Part shown: piece after piece, positions 33,180-42,245 of the stretch | Layout: each line of letters opens with the position of its first letter | Numbering within the stretch: position 1 is the first letter of the stretch | NCBI RefSeq assembly: GCF_035989285.1 | Contig: NZ_CP108513.1 | Location: 2,294,001 to 2,358,000, forward strand | Source: Streptomyces sp. NBC_01235 | GTDB lineage: Bacteria; Actinomycetota; Actinomycetes; Streptomycetales; Streptomycetaceae | Reading direction: 5' to 3' | DNA length: 64,000 nucleotides | Program-made: the position numbers and the translations under genes | Notes under the pieces: generated by a model | The model's database searches: none | What the model saw: the letters and a program-made list of their open reading frames with translations, nothing else | Told to the model about the DNA's origin: nothing

Positions 33180-35372
33180 ATGTCCCCTCTCGCCCGCTGG
33201 TGTCACAGGCACCGGCTCGCCGTCGTCCTGGCCTGGGTGGGCCTGTTGCTCGCCCTGGGGGCCGGGGTCGGCGCCGCCGGCAGCGCCTTCGGCAACAGCC
33301 CGACCTCGCAGGACACCGACTCGGCCAAGGCCACGGCCCTGCTGCAGCAGGCCTCCGACAGCGCCGCGGGCAAGAGCGGCCGAGTGGTCTGGCAGGTGGA
33401 CGGCGGCGAGGTCACCGAGCCCGCCGCCGAGAAGGCGATGACCGGCACGCTCAACGGCATCGCCGACGCACCGGGCGTCGCCGCGGTGACCAGCCCCTAC
33501 ACCCCTGTCGGCAAGGGACAGATCAGCAAGGACGGCGGGACCGCCTACGCGACGGTCGCGTTCGACCAGGACGTCTCGGACGCCCAGATCGACCACGTGA
33601 AGGCACTCGCCACCGAACCGGAGACGGGGAGCCTGCATATCGCCCTCAACGGGCAGGCGTTCACCGTCAACCCGGAGCCGAACGCGCTCGCCGACGCCAT
33701 GGGCATCGTCCTCGCCTTCATCGTGCTGCTCTTCGTCTTCCGGGCTGTCTGGGTGGCGGCGCTCCCCATCATCACGGCCATCATCGGAGTCGGCACCTCC
33801 GCGGTCACGGTGATGCTGCTCAGCCACCTCATCACGCTCTCCGACACCACGCTGACCCTCGGCTCACTGATCGGCCTGGGCGTGGGCATCGACTACGCCC
33901 TGTTCATCGTCAACCGCCACCGCGCCAACCTGATGTCCGGCATGAGCGTCGCCGAGTCGGTCGCCAAGTCCCTCAACACCTCCGGCCGGGCCGTGGTCTT
34001 CGCCGGACTCACCGTCGTCGTCGCGCTGCTCGGCATGCTCACCCTGAACGTCGGCATCATCAACGGCATGGCCATCGGCGCCGCCGTCACCGTGGTGCTG
34101 ACCGTCCTGGCCGCCATCACCCTGCTGCCGGCGATGCTCGGCCTGATCGGTCCACGCGTCCTCAGCCGCAAGGAGCGCCGCGAGACGGCTGGCGGGACAC
34201 AGCCGCGTTCCTCGGGCCGCACCGGGGCGTGGGGCCGGTGGGCCGAGCGGGTGCAGGCCAGGCCCAAGACCCTGGGTCTCGTCGCTCTCGCCGTGTTGAC
34301 GGCGCTCGCGTTCCCGACGCTCTCCCTGCGCCTCGGCGCGTCCGACGACGGCAACCTGCCCACGTCCTCGACGAACCGTCAGGCGTACGACATGATCGCC
34401 GACGGCTTCGGCCCCGGCTTCAACGGCCCGCTCGTCCTGGCCGTCCAGGCACCCACCGCCGCCGACAAGGCAGCCGAGGCGAAGCTGGTCACCGCTCTCG
34501 GAAAGGTCGACGGTGTCGCCGGTGCCAACGCCGCGCCCATGAAGGACGGGCAGACCGTCGGAGTGGTCTCCGTCGTCCCGACGACCTCTCCGCAGTCCGA
34601 AGCCACCTCCGACCTGATCCACCACCTGCGTGACGACGTGATCCCGCAAGCCGAGCAGGGCACGTCGATGAAGGTGTACGTGGGCGGTGTCACCGCGAGC
34701 AACGACGACTTCGCGTCGGTCCTGATGGGCAAGCTGCCCTTCTTCGTGCTGGTGATCGCCGCGCTCGGCTTCCTCCTGCTGACCGTCGCCTTCCGCAGCC
34801 TGCTCATCCCGGCGGTCGGCGCCGTGCTCAACATCCTCAGCATCGGGGTGGCGTTCGGCGCGATCGTGGTCGTCTTCCAGTACGGCTTCGGTGCCGGACT
34901 GCTCGGACTCGGCGCCGGCGGACCGATCGAGTCGTTCGTGCCGATCCTGGTCGTCGGCATCATGTTCGGCCTGTCCATGGACTACCAGGTCTTCCTCGTC
35001 AGCCGGATGCGCGAGGAGTGGGCCCACACCGGTGACAGCCACCGCGCGGTCCGGGTCGGGCAGGCCGAGACCGGCAAGGTCATCGCCGTGGCCGCCACCA
35101 TCATGGTCTGCGTCTTCGGCTCCTTCGTGTTCGGCGGCATGCGGGTGATCTCCGAGTTCGGGGTCAGCCTCGCGGTGGCGGTCGCCGCGGACGCCCTGCT
35201 GATCCGCATGATGGTCGTCCCCGCCCTCATGCACCTGTGCGGGAAGGCCAACTGGTGGCTGCCCCGCAGTCTCGACAAGGCACTGCCCAACGTGTCCGTG
35301 GAAGGCCCTGCCGACCAGCCGGCGCAGCCGCACGCGGTGCCGGAACGGACGACCGCCGACCTGGCCAACTGA
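33180..35372 (+). CDS. MMPL-family (RND superfamily) membrane transporter
   Basis: 730 residues with about twelve membrane segments in two halves. The first half has an extracytoplasmic loop of about 150 residues, then ALADAMGIVLAFIVLLFVFR and the hallmark GLGVGIDYALFIVNRHR. The second repeats it with FGLSMDYQVFLVSRMREEW. The Asp-Tyr pairs in these helices carry the proton relay typical of MMPL proteins. It may export a lipid or drug-like molecule, as Streptomyces ActII-3-type proteins do. GAAAGG precedes the ATG. The two-component genes just downstream may sense the same stress. Confidence 0.9.
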   Translation: MSPLARWCHRHRLAVVLAWVGLLLALGAGVGAAGSAFGNSPTSQDTDSAKATALLQQASDSAAGKSGRVVWQVDGGEVTEPAAEKAMTGTLNGIADAPGVAAVTSPYTPVGKGQISKDGGTAYATVAFDQDVSDAQIDHVKALATEPETGSLHIALNGQAFTVNPEPNALADAMGIVLAFIVLLFVFRAVWVAALPIITAIIGVGTSAVTVMLLSHLITLSDTTLTLGSLIGLGVGIDYALFIVNRHRANLMSGMSVAESVAKSLNTSGRAVVFAGLTVVVALLGMLTLNVGIINGMAIGAAVTVVLTVLAAITLLPAMLGLIGPRVLSRKERRETAGGTQPRSSGRTGAWGRWAERVQARPKTLGLVALAVLTALAFPTLSLRLGASDDGNLPTSSTNRQAYDMIADGFGPGFNGPLVLAVQAPTAADKAAEAKLVTALGKVDGVAGANAAPMKDGQTVGVVSVVPTTSPQSEATSDLIHHLRDDVIPQAEQGTSMKVYVGGVTASNDDFASVLMGKLPFFVLVIAALGFLLLTVAFRSLLIPAVGAVLNILSIGVAFGAIVVVFQYGFGAGLLGLGAGGPIESFVPILVVGIMFGLSMDYQVFLVSRMREEWAHTGDSHRAVRVGQAETGKVIAVAATIMVCVFGSFVFGGMRVISEFGVSLAVAVAADALLIRMMVVPALMHLCGKANWWLPRSLDKALPNVSVEGPADQPAQPHAVPERTTADLAN

Positions 35373-35465
35373 CGGTCGGCACGACGGACCGACTTCCCGC
35401 GCGCGGGTCGGCGAAAAACGGGATGACCCCGGGGTCCGCCGGCCTGCGCTCCTTAGAGTGAGGGA

Positions 35466-36647
35466 ATGGAACTGCCCATGGTGTGGCGACAGTGGCTGGC
35501 TCGTCATGACCGGATCAGAGACGCGCTGCCCGCCGTTCCGCTGATCGTGATCACCGTGGCGGCAACCGCCGTCGGCCCGTCCCACTGGCACGAGCCGCGG
35601 TGGGACGAGGTGGTGTGGACGGCGCTGACGTGCGTGCCGCTGGCCTTCCGGAGTCGCCGGCCCCTGGGCGTCGCCCTCTTCACCCTGGCAGGCGACCTCA
35701 CACTGATGGCCGTCGCCTCGCACATCTCGCCGACACCGGGGGCGAGTCTCGTCGCCCTGTACACCCTCGCCCTCCTCGGCAACCGGCGCACCGCGTGGAT
35801 CGTCGGTTCCTTGGCGGCCGTGGCGATCACTGGTGTCTACGCCGCGACCCACGCGCAGTCCGTGGTGGGGGGTCCCGGCCTGCTGCGGTTCGACCTCGCG
35901 ATCGCGGCCACCGCGCTCGGCCGCACCGTCCTCAACCGCCGCCAGAACCTCGCGGCGGCCAGGGAACGCGTGGAACACGCCGAACGCACGCGGGAGGAAG
36001 AAGCCCGGCGCCGGGTGACGGAGGAACGCGTGCGCATCGCGCGCGACCTGCACGACGTGGTCACCCACCACATCACCCTGGTCAACGCCCAGGCTGGGGT
36101 GGCCCACCACCTCATGCGCGCCAACCCCGAACAGGCCTACGCGGCACTGGCCCACATCAAGGACAACAGCCGCGCCGCGCTCGACGAACTGCGCGCCACC
36201 GTCGGTCTGCTGCGTCAGCCCGACGACGCGCCCGGCTCGCGTGCCCCCATCGCGACCCTGGCCGATCTCGACGCCCTGGTCAGCGGGTTCCGGGCGAGCG
36301 GCATGCCCGTGTCGGTGGCCCGCACCGGCGATCCGTCGCCAGTGGCACCCGCGACCGAGCTGACCGCCTACCGGATCATCCAGGAAGCGATCACCAACAC
36401 GCACAAGCACGCCTCCGCGACCCGGGCCGCGGTGGTGCTGGACTACGGGGTGCACTCGCTCCGGATCACCGTCACCGACGACGGGCGGCCAGGCGCGCCC
36501 AAGGGCGCGGGAACCGGCCAAGGGCTGATCGGGATGCACGAACGGGCCACCGCCATCGGCGGTACCGTGACCGCTGGGCCGCGGCCCGAGGGGGGCTTCC
36601 AGGTCGTCGCCGACCTGCCGCTCTCGCTCGCCCCCGCCACTGTCTGA
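35466..36647 (+). CDS. Sensor histidine kinase (NarL-type, HisKA_3)
   Basis: 393 residues. The N-terminal half has about four membrane segments without a recognised sensor domain. The dimerisation helix holds RIARDLHDVVTHHITLV with phospho-acceptor His196. The ATPase domain shows IIQEAITNTHKHA (N box), VTDDGRPG and GTGQGLIGMHERATAIGG (G boxes). It phosphorylates the response regulator encoded 23 bases downstream. It follows the MMPL gene by 93 bases, so control of that transporter is plausible. Confidence 0.9.
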   Translation: MELPMVWRQWLARHDRIRDALPAVPLIVITVAATAVGPSHWHEPRWDEVVWTALTCVPLAFRSRRPLGVALFTLAGDLTLMAVASHISPTPGASLVALYTLALLGNRRTAWIVGSLAAVAITGVYAATHAQSVVGGPGLLRFDLAIAATALGRTVLNRRQNLAAARERVEHAERTREEEARRRVTEERVRIARDLHDVVTHHITLVNAQAGVAHHLMRANPEQAYAALAHIKDNSRAALDELRATVGLLRQPDDAPGSRAPIATLADLDALVSGFRASGMPVSVARTGDPSPVAPATELTAYRIIQEAITNTHKHASATRAAVVLDYGVHSLRITVTDDGRPGAPKGAGTGQGLIGMHERATAIGGTVTAGPRPEGGFQVVADLPLSLAPATV

Positions 36648-36670
36648 CCCCACGTGAGAAAAGATCACCC

Positions 36671-37348
36671 ATGGCCATTCGCGTCCTGCTCGCCGACGAC
36701 CAGGCTCTGCTCCGGGGCACGTTCCGGCTCCTCATCGACGCACAGCCGGACATGGAGGTCGTCGGGGAGGCCTCCAACGGGCGGGAGGCGGTACGGCTGG
36801 CCCGGTCCGAGCGTGCCGATGTCGTGGTCATGGACATCCGGATGCCCGAGCTGGACGGCATCGAGGCCACCCGGCTGATCGCCCAGGACGAGGACCTGGC
36901 CGGAGTCAAGGTCCTCGTGCTGACCACCTTCGAGGAGGACGACCTCGTCGTAGAGGCCCTCCGAGCCGGCGCGAGCGGCTTCCTGGGCAAGGGGGTCGAA
37001 CCGGCGCAGCTTCTCGACGCCGTCCGGCTCGTGGCCGCCGGCGAGGCGTTGCTCTCCCCCGCAGCCACCAGGGGCCTCATCGCCCGCGTCCTCGCCCAGC
37101 CCGCCCCCGGCGACCTCGTCGACCCCCGCAGGCTGGCCACTCTGACTCCCCGGGAACAGGAAGTGCTGACCCTGGTGGGCTCCGGCCTGGCCAACGACGA
37201 GATCGCCGAACGCCTCTTCGTCACCCCGGTCACCGTCAAGACCCACGCCAACCGGGCCATGGCCAAGCTCGGCGCCCGCGACCGGGCTCAGCTGGTCGTC
37301 ATCGCGTACGAGACCGGCTTGGTGCGCGCGGGAGAACGACGGGGCTGA
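36671..37348 (+). CDS. LuxR/NarL-type response regulator
   Basis: 225 residues. Receiver domain: acidic pocket LLADDQ, phospho-acceptor Asp55 in VVMDIRMPELDG, Thr in VLTTFEED and Lys in GFLGKGV. The C-terminal LuxR-type helix-turn-helix is LTPREQEVLTLVGSGLANDE to VTVKTHANRAMAKLGA. It is the partner of the kinase upstream. Confidence 0.92.
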   Translation: MAIRVLLADDQALLRGTFRLLIDAQPDMEVVGEASNGREAVRLARSERADVVVMDIRMPELDGIEATRLIAQDEDLAGVKVLVLTTFEEDDLVVEALRAGASGFLGKGVEPAQLLDAVRLVAAGEALLSPAATRGLIARVLAQPAPGDLVDPRRLATLTPREQEVLTLVGSGLANDEIAERLFVTPVTVKTHANRAMAKLGARDRAQLVVIAYETGLVRAGERRG

Positions 37349-37349
37349 G

Positions 37350-37384
37350 GTGCGGGCCGGGCATGGCCGACGGCCTGCCCGCAC
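37350..37384 (+). terminator. Weak hairpin after the two-component genes
   Basis: GTGCGGGC (37350-37357) pairs with GCCCGCAC (37377-37384), with further imperfect pairing inside, two bases after the stop. It separates these genes from the convergent pseudogenes. Confidence 0.4.
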
Positions 37385-37430
37385 CGCGCGCACGCGGGCC
37401 GGTCCGCCGCCAACCACCCGCCCGCCGGCC

Positions 37431-38259
37431 TCACTTCTGCTGCGCGGCGGCGAGCGCCGCCTCGGCCGCCGCCTGGACGAGGTTGATGGGCTGGAGGGTG
37501 ATCATCACGTCCGGCGGGGCGTCGGGCGCGGTGATAACGAGGCGGCCGGAGGAGCCGATGTGCAGGTTCATCACCGTGCCGCAGTCGGTCAGCGCCCGCC
37601 ATACCGGGTCCCAGTAATCGGAGTGGAAGCTCGGGTAGCCGAGCGGGACCGGATTCTCCGGGAAGGTGAGGGCGTGACAGCCCTTCTCGGCCACGCGCCG
37701 GATCTCCTGGGCGCACAGCTCGGCGTCCCAGATGGCCGGCAGCGCCATGGGGATGAAGCGGCCGGTGGGTGGCGCACCACTCGTCGATGTGCCAGTCGTT
37801 GTAGGCGCGCACCAGGGCCATCGAGAAGTCGGAGTCCTAGGTGGCGAACAGCCGGGCGGAGAAGCCGGGGAAGGAGGGGAAGTTCAGCTGGGCGAGGACA
37901 CCGCCGGCGTTCATGTCGGCGACGCGTTCGTCGACGTCGTAGCAGCCGGGCCGGATCTCGTCCAGGCCCTGCGGCTCCATGCCGTACTCCTCCTTGGGAC
38001 GGCCCGCGACCGCGTTGAGCGCGGCGTTGCCTATTCGCGGGTGGACGCCGGTGGTGTCCCGGCCGCCGAGCAGCAACCGGCCGGCGCTGGGCGGGTGCAC
38101 CCCGGCGGCGACCGACAGCAGGGTGGTCTTGCCGGCGCCGTTGGGACCGAGGAGGGCCACAACCCGGCCCTCCTCGACGGCCAGATCGACACCGTGCAGG
38201 ACGGTGATGCCGCCGTGGGCGGCGCGGATGCCGTCCAGCTCCAGCAGGGGTCCGCTCAT
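37431..38259 (-). pseudogene. Chimeric pseudogene: LivF-like ABC ATPase start joined to an amidohydrolase end
   Basis: From ATG 38259 the first 75 or so residues are a branched-chain-amino-acid-type ABC ATPase (LELDGIRAAHGGITVLHGVD, Walker A GPNGAGKTT). Without a frame change this passes into an amidohydrolase-2 protein (PRIGNAALNAVAGRPKEEYG, then ARVADMNAGGV-like and FPSFPGFSARLFAT). An in-frame TAG follows at 37837-37839. The homology goes on past it (DSDFSMALVRAYNDWHIDEW) and then needs a one-base frameshift to continue as MALPAIWDAELCAQEIRRVA to the stop at 37431. A deletion, a nonsense mutation and a frameshift together make it non-functional as either protein. Confidence 0.8.
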
Positions 38260-38735
38260 GGCCGTGCCTGCCCCAGGTAGGCGGCGAGGACCGTCTCGTC
38301 GGTCTGCACCCGGGCGGGCGGGCCGCTGGCCACGACGGAGCCGAGGTCGAGGACGTGCACCTCGTCGCAGACACTCATCACCAGGCTCATGTCGTGCTCG
38401 ACGAGCAGGACGGCCGTGCCCTCGTCGGCGAGGGAGCGCAGCAGCGCGGCGAACCGCTGTGTCTCTTCCGCGTCCTGGCCGGCGGCCGGTTCGTCGAGGA
38501 GCAGGACGCGCGGGCCGAGGACGAGGGCGCGGCCGACCTCGACCAGGCGGGTCAGGCCGGTGGGGAGCGCGTCGGCCGGGTCGTGGGCCACGCCGGTGAG
38601 GCCGAGCCGTGCCAGTACGGCGTCGGCCGTGCGGGCGGCGTGGCGGCGCCCCGGGCCGAGTTCGGCGGCGACGAGGAGGTTGTCGCGCACGGAGAGGCGG
38701 CCGAAGAGCTCCAGGTGACGAAGCCCCGCCTCACC
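38256..38735 (-). pseudogene. C-terminal half of a LivG-like ABC ATPase
   Basis: Residues recognisable from about 38720 down to the stop at 38256 include LSVRDNLLVAAELG, the signature-like LPTGLTRLVEVGRAL, Walker B VLLLDEPAAGQD and the H-loop VLLVEHDMSLV. Walker A and the first 80 or so residues are missing, cut off where the Fic gene region starts. The stop overlaps the ATG of the LivF-like fragment by four bases, so the original livG-livF operon order is preserved. Confidence 0.75.
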
Positions 38736-38755
38736 GGGAGACGGGGCCGCGGCGG

Positions 38756-39895
38756 TCAGCGGGTGCTGTACGGATTGCGCAGCGGCTTCGTGATCGTCTT
38801 CATCTTTGCCTTCACCGGGTCCATGGCGGGGCCGGCGGTGTAAAAGCGTCCGCGGGCCTGCCCATGCGAGCGTAGCCATCCCGTGCGCACCATGGCCTTC
38901 ATGTCGCGCATCGCCGTATCCGAGCTCAGGTCCGCGTCCCGCTGGTACATCGTCCGGCGCACCTTCCCTCCGGCGAGGGCGGGCATCAGGGCGAAGGCCA
39001 TGCGCTCGTCAAGGCCGGATGTCTCCATCTGATCGACGAGCAGGAGCCAGGCGTCACGGAAGAACTCGATGCGCCGCTTCGCCGTCTGCGCCTGCATGTG
39101 GTGGGCGCCGAGACAGAATCTGATCCACGGCCCGGCGTCACGCTGAGGGCTCCACACCTCGCCGCCGACATCTTTGAGCATGTCGTAGTAGCGATAGGTG
39201 TTCTGACCGCGCCCGAGCCATTCCTCGATCGAGGAGAACTCCGAAGGCATCAGCGCCTCCCGCGAGAACACCAGCGTCGACAAGGCCCGGGATGTTCGGC
39301 CGTTGCCGTCGGCCCATGGGTGGATCTTCACGAGGTTCAGGTGGGCCATGGAGGCGCGAACGTGCACGGGCGAGTCGAGGTCGCCCTCGTTCAGCCACGC
39401 GACCAGCTCCGCCATGAGCCCGGGGACCGACTCGTAGTCGGGCCCCGTGTAGTCCATGACCATGGGGTCATCGGGGCTCGTGATGTAGACAGGGCCCTTG
39501 CGGAGCCGGCCGGGCCGCTTATCGGGGTGATGCTCCTGGATCATGAAGTGGAGACCGTTGAGGAGCCCCAGGTCGTAGCGGAATCCCTCCCCGGCGTCTG
39601 AGAGACCCTGGATGTAGGTCATAGCCCGCTGATAGCCCTCCACCTCCCTGCGGGTCTCGTCGCTGGCCTCCAAAGGATCCTCGCCGGACATCAGGGCCTC
39701 GACATCGTCCACCGACGCGGCGTAGCCCTCAATCGTGTTCGACCCGGCGATATTGCGTGCCGTGAGGTTCCGGCGGAGCTGCTTGGTCCAACGCACAGTG
39801 GGCCGTAGGAAGTGGCGGAGGTCTTCGCGCAGGGTCTCGATCTCAGCGAGAACCCGCTCGTCCTCGTCGGTCAGGGCGGGAGTCTGGAACAACAT
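38756..39895 (-). CDS. Fic-family protein (putative AMP-transferase) with N-terminal inhibitory motif
   Basis: 379 residues from ATG 39895. The Fic active-site motif is VKIHPWADGNGRTSR with catalytic His192. An N-terminal SNTIEG (Ser52, Glu56) matches the inhibitory [S/T]xxxE[G/N] motif, so this is a self-inhibited (class II-like) enzyme. A C-terminal winged-helix region (SSDTAMRDMKAMVRTGWL) probably follows. The likely reaction is transfer of AMP from ATP to a target hydroxyl. CAACC and GGTTG flank AAAAA just upstream (39905-39919), a possible operator. Separate mobile-element remnants lie on its upstream side. Confidence 0.85.
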   Translation of the reverse strand: MLFQTPALTDEDERVLAEIETLREDLRHFLRPTVRWTKQLRRNLTARNIAGSNTIEGYAASVDDVEALMSGEDPLEASDETRREVEGYQRAMTYIQGLSDAGEGFRYDLGLLNGLHFMIQEHHPDKRPGRLRKGPVYITSPDDPMVMDYTGPDYESVPGLMAELVAWLNEGDLDSPVHVRASMAHLNLVKIHPWADGNGRTSRALSTLVFSREALMPSEFSSIEEWLGRGQNTYRYYDMLKDVGGEVWSPQRDAGPWIRFCLGAHHMQAQTAKRRIEFFRDAWLLLVDQMETSGLDERMAFALMPALAGGKVRRTMYQRDADLSSDTAMRDMKAMVRTGWLRSHGQARGRFYTAGPAMDPVKAKMKTITKPLRNPYSTR

Positions 39896-40149
39896 ACAAT
39901 GATGCAACCAAAAAGGTTGGATGGCCGCAAGATGGCGCGCGTCACCAGTGCGGCCGCGGGCCGAAGCCGGTGGCTCTGCCCCTCTTCCTGGCCCGCGGAT
40001 ATGCCCTCGCACGGCTCGGTCTCCCGCCGCCCTGCGCCTGCCGAAAAACTCATCCGTCCTGGTGGGGGCTGTGGTGTACGGGTGGTGTCGAGCGCGGGCG
40101 CTCGGGCGGGCGCTCTGGGCACCTGGTGAGTGCCCCGGCAGGAAGATCT

Positions 40150-40850
40150 GTCGTGCTGCTTCGACTTGCCTATCTGGGTGTGGCGAACGTGTTCGCCCTG
40201 CTGCGCCTGCTGCTGATGAATGACCATGGCAAGGACAGGGAGATCCTCGCGCTGCGTCATCAGAATCGCGGTACTGGAACGCCAAATCGACGGCCCGAGC
40301 GTGGGGAATTACCTGATCGTCGACACGGGCGTTCCTGGCGGCGCTGCTCCAGGGTCTGTCTCCCGAGGTGCTGCGTCGGATGCGCTGCTGGTGAGGCCCG
40401 ACACCGTGCTGCGTTGGCACCACGACATAGTCGCCCGCCGCCACGCCGCCCGGTCCCGGCCGAAACGCGGGAGCCGACCGCGCACCGTGCGCTCCATCCG
40501 CGCCCTGGTCCTGCGCCTGGCCCGCGAGAACCCGACCTGGGGCTACCGGCGCCTGCACGGTGAACTGCTCGTCCTCGGCGTGAGAGTGGCCGCCTCCACG
40601 GTCTGGGAGATCCTCAAGACGCCGGGATCCCGCCGGCACCCGAGCGGACGTCCAGTACCTGGGCGGACTTCCTGCGCTCCCAGGCCGATGCCCTGCTGGC
40701 GTGTGACTTCTTCGAGACCATCACTCTGTCCGGGACGCGGCTGTACGTGTTCGCCGTGCTCGGGCCGGGCAGCCGGCGCATACGGGTCCTGGACGCCACC
40801 GCACACCCAACCGCCTCCTGGGTGACACAGGCCGAGAAGAACGTCGTCAT
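40150..40850 (+). mobile_element. Frameshifted integrase-core (rve-type) transposase remnant
   Basis: The protein homology is spread over three frames: VVLLRLAYLGVANVFALLRL with REILALRHQ, then RIAVLERQIDG and RENPTWGYRRLHGELLVLG, then WADFLRSQADALLACDFFET and RLYVFAVLGPGSRRIRVLD. The WGYRRLHGEL and DFFET motifs are those of the common Streptomyces IS3/IS481-like integrase-core transposases. The catalytic C-terminal part is lost at about 40850. Confidence 0.7.
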
Positions 40851-41013
40851 GGGCCACGAGGCCGTCGGCGTGGAAGGTCTCTACTCGCACGTCACCCTGA
40901 CCATGGAACAGGAGATTGCCGATTCGCTGCAAACCCGGTGGCTGCGGCTTCGCGGCCAGCGAGGGAGAGCACTGGAAAGTGCCATCTCCCACTGCTCTCG
41001 CATTCGATCTTGA
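40848..41013 (+). pseudogene. C-terminal fragment of a tyrosine-recombinase-type integrase
   Basis: VMGHEAVGVEGLYSHVTLTM followed by EQEIADSLQTRW is like the end of phage- or plasmid-type integrases, with the LMGH His and a catalytic Tyr in LYSHVT. It is fused in frame to the preceding transposase remnant, marking a recombination junction near 40850. No upstream integrase sequence remains. Confidence 0.55.
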
Positions 41014-41049
41014 AGAGTGGTGGAAAACAGCAGGTCAAGTCCGCTCGGT

Positions 41050-41197
41050 CAAAGTCGTCATAAGTTCGTTCATGAAGTTCATCAGCACCAAGTCGTTCAT
41101 GCCGTTCGTCTACTACCGCGTCGTCCTCGGCATCGTCATCATCGCCCTGGTCGCGACGGGCGCGCTCAGCCCGCATGCGGCGGAGTCGGCGGGCTGA
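41050..41197 (+). pseudogene. uppP: C-terminal fragment of undecaprenyl-diphosphatase (uppP/bacA)
   Basis: The frame ends SFMKFISTKSFMPFVYYRVV then LGIVIIALVATGALSPHA. This is the last membrane segment of Streptomyces UppP proteins, including the STKSF loop. The rest of the gene is absent. The fragment is directly joined to the integrase end, which points to an excision or illegitimate recombination event in or near uppP. Confidence 0.7.
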
Positions 41198-41352
41198 CCC
41201 CCTCCGTCCCCGCCGCTCCCCGCCGAACTCACCGAACTCACCGAACTCACCGACGAGCCGCACCGGCTGATCGATCAGCCGTGACCAACCCCATATCGGC
41301 GCGCGTAGCCGTCCGGTAGCGCAGTGTCAGTGCTTCCGCCTAGGCTTGGCCC

Positions 41353-41532
41353 ATGTCCCCCAATTCTGTGACCTCTGGTTCCGTGCGGTCTGCTGCCGAG
41401 TTAAACGAGCAGATCCGGGCCCTTTGGCTGCGCGCGGGCGGCTCGTTGTCGGCCCAGGAGCGGGCGGAGTACGAACTGCTGGTGGTGGAGTGGGCCGCGG
41501 CGATCCGCGGCGAGGTGGTCACGGCCGCCTGA
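41353..41532 (+). CDS. Small conserved hypothetical protein with a TTA codon (59 residues)
   Basis: ATG 41353 opens a frame encoding a Ser-rich start and an amphipathic helical body (AELNEQIRALWLRAGGSLSA, ERAEYELLVVEWAAAI). Short proteins of this kind occur in streptomycetes but I know of no function. The codon at 41401-41403 is TTA, so translation would depend on the bldA tRNA. Upstream there is only a weak ribosome site. Coding character is good. Confidence 0.55.
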   Translation: MSPNSVTSGSVRSAAELNEQIRALWLRAGGSLSAQERAEYELLVVEWAAAIRGEVVTAA

Positions 41533-41604
41533 GCCACGCCTCCGCGCACCGGGCACGTTCGGGCCTGCCCCTGATCCATGACCGGTCGGCGATTCCGAGC
41601 GGCT

Positions 41605-42057
41605 TCACCTGCTCCCGTCACCGGCCAGAAAAGCCCCCAGGCTGTCGAGGAGCATCGTGCTGCCCTGCTCGGCCATGGCGCATTCCTCGGCGGTGTCGCA
41701 GGTCTGGTGGAGCACGATCCGCGTGTGACGATCGTCCTGTTCGTCGAGTTCCATCGTCATGGCCGCGGGCGCGGACTTGCCGGGTACGTCCATGCCGACC
41801 ACCAGGCGACGGTTCTCGACGACCTCGAGATAGGAGCCGGTCAGCGGGAACTGTCCGCCGTCGGGTGTGGCCATCGTGGCCTTCCACGCTCCGCCCGGCC
41901 GTACGTCCATCTCGACGGACCCGGCAACGGCGTAGGCCCACTGGGCGTACTGCTCGGGCGTGGTCCACGCCTGCCACACCTTCACCACGGGGGCGTCGAG
42001 GGTTCGGGCCAGCTTGTAGGAGAAGCCGTTGGCCGGGGTGATCTGCTCGGTACTCAT
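41605..42057 (-). CDS. SRPBCC/AHSA1-domain protein
   Basis: 150 residues, with GAGGAGA five bases before the ATG. It starts SYKLARTLDAPVVKVWQAWT and continues with QWAYAVAGSVEMDVRPGGAW and ending helix TMLLDSLGAFLAG, which is the START-like Aha1 C-terminal fold. Such proteins bind small hydrophobic ligands. It stands alone, and its role is unknown. Confidence 0.85.
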   Translation of the reverse strand: MSTEQITPANGFSYKLARTLDAPVVKVWQAWTTPEQYAQWAYAVAGSVEMDVRPGGAWKATMATPDGGQFPLTGSYLEVVENRRLVVGMDVPGKSAPAAMTMELDEQDDRHTRIVLHQTCDTAEECAMAEQGSTMLLDSLGAFLAGDGSR

Positions 42058-42134
42058 GCTTCGTCTCCTCGTTCGGATGCCTGGTCAGGAAGGTCGCCCT
42101 TGTAGACACCCGCGGCCGCGGAAACTCATCGCTC

Positions 42135-42243
42135 TCACCTACCGCCGCAGATGGCCCGCGCCTCGTCCGCGTACCGCACGGTCGCCTCGCCCGGGAACCC
42201 CGGTTGCAGGGAGCGGTGGGGCAGGGGATTCAGGTGCAGGTCC
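42135..42243 (-). pseudogene. C-terminal shard of a DUF4291 protein
   Basis: The minus-strand frame gives DLHLNPLPHRSLQPG then EATVRYADEARA and a stop. Bases 42162-42243 match 43297-43378, part of the larger DUF4291 fragment, almost throughout. It abuts a TerD shard on the other strand. Together they look like a copy of the 43147-45924 segment with the centre deleted. Confidence 0.7.
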
Positions 42244-42245
42244 GC

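Noticed and set aside
33864..36668. 934-codon minus-strand open frame
   Set aside because: It lies antisense to the MMPL transporter and histidine kinase genes; composition is that of a high-GC shadow.
39896..40639. 248-codon N-terminal extension of the Fic gene
   Set aside because: It runs antisense through a transposase remnant and has no Fic-family similarity; ATG 39895 gives a standard protein.
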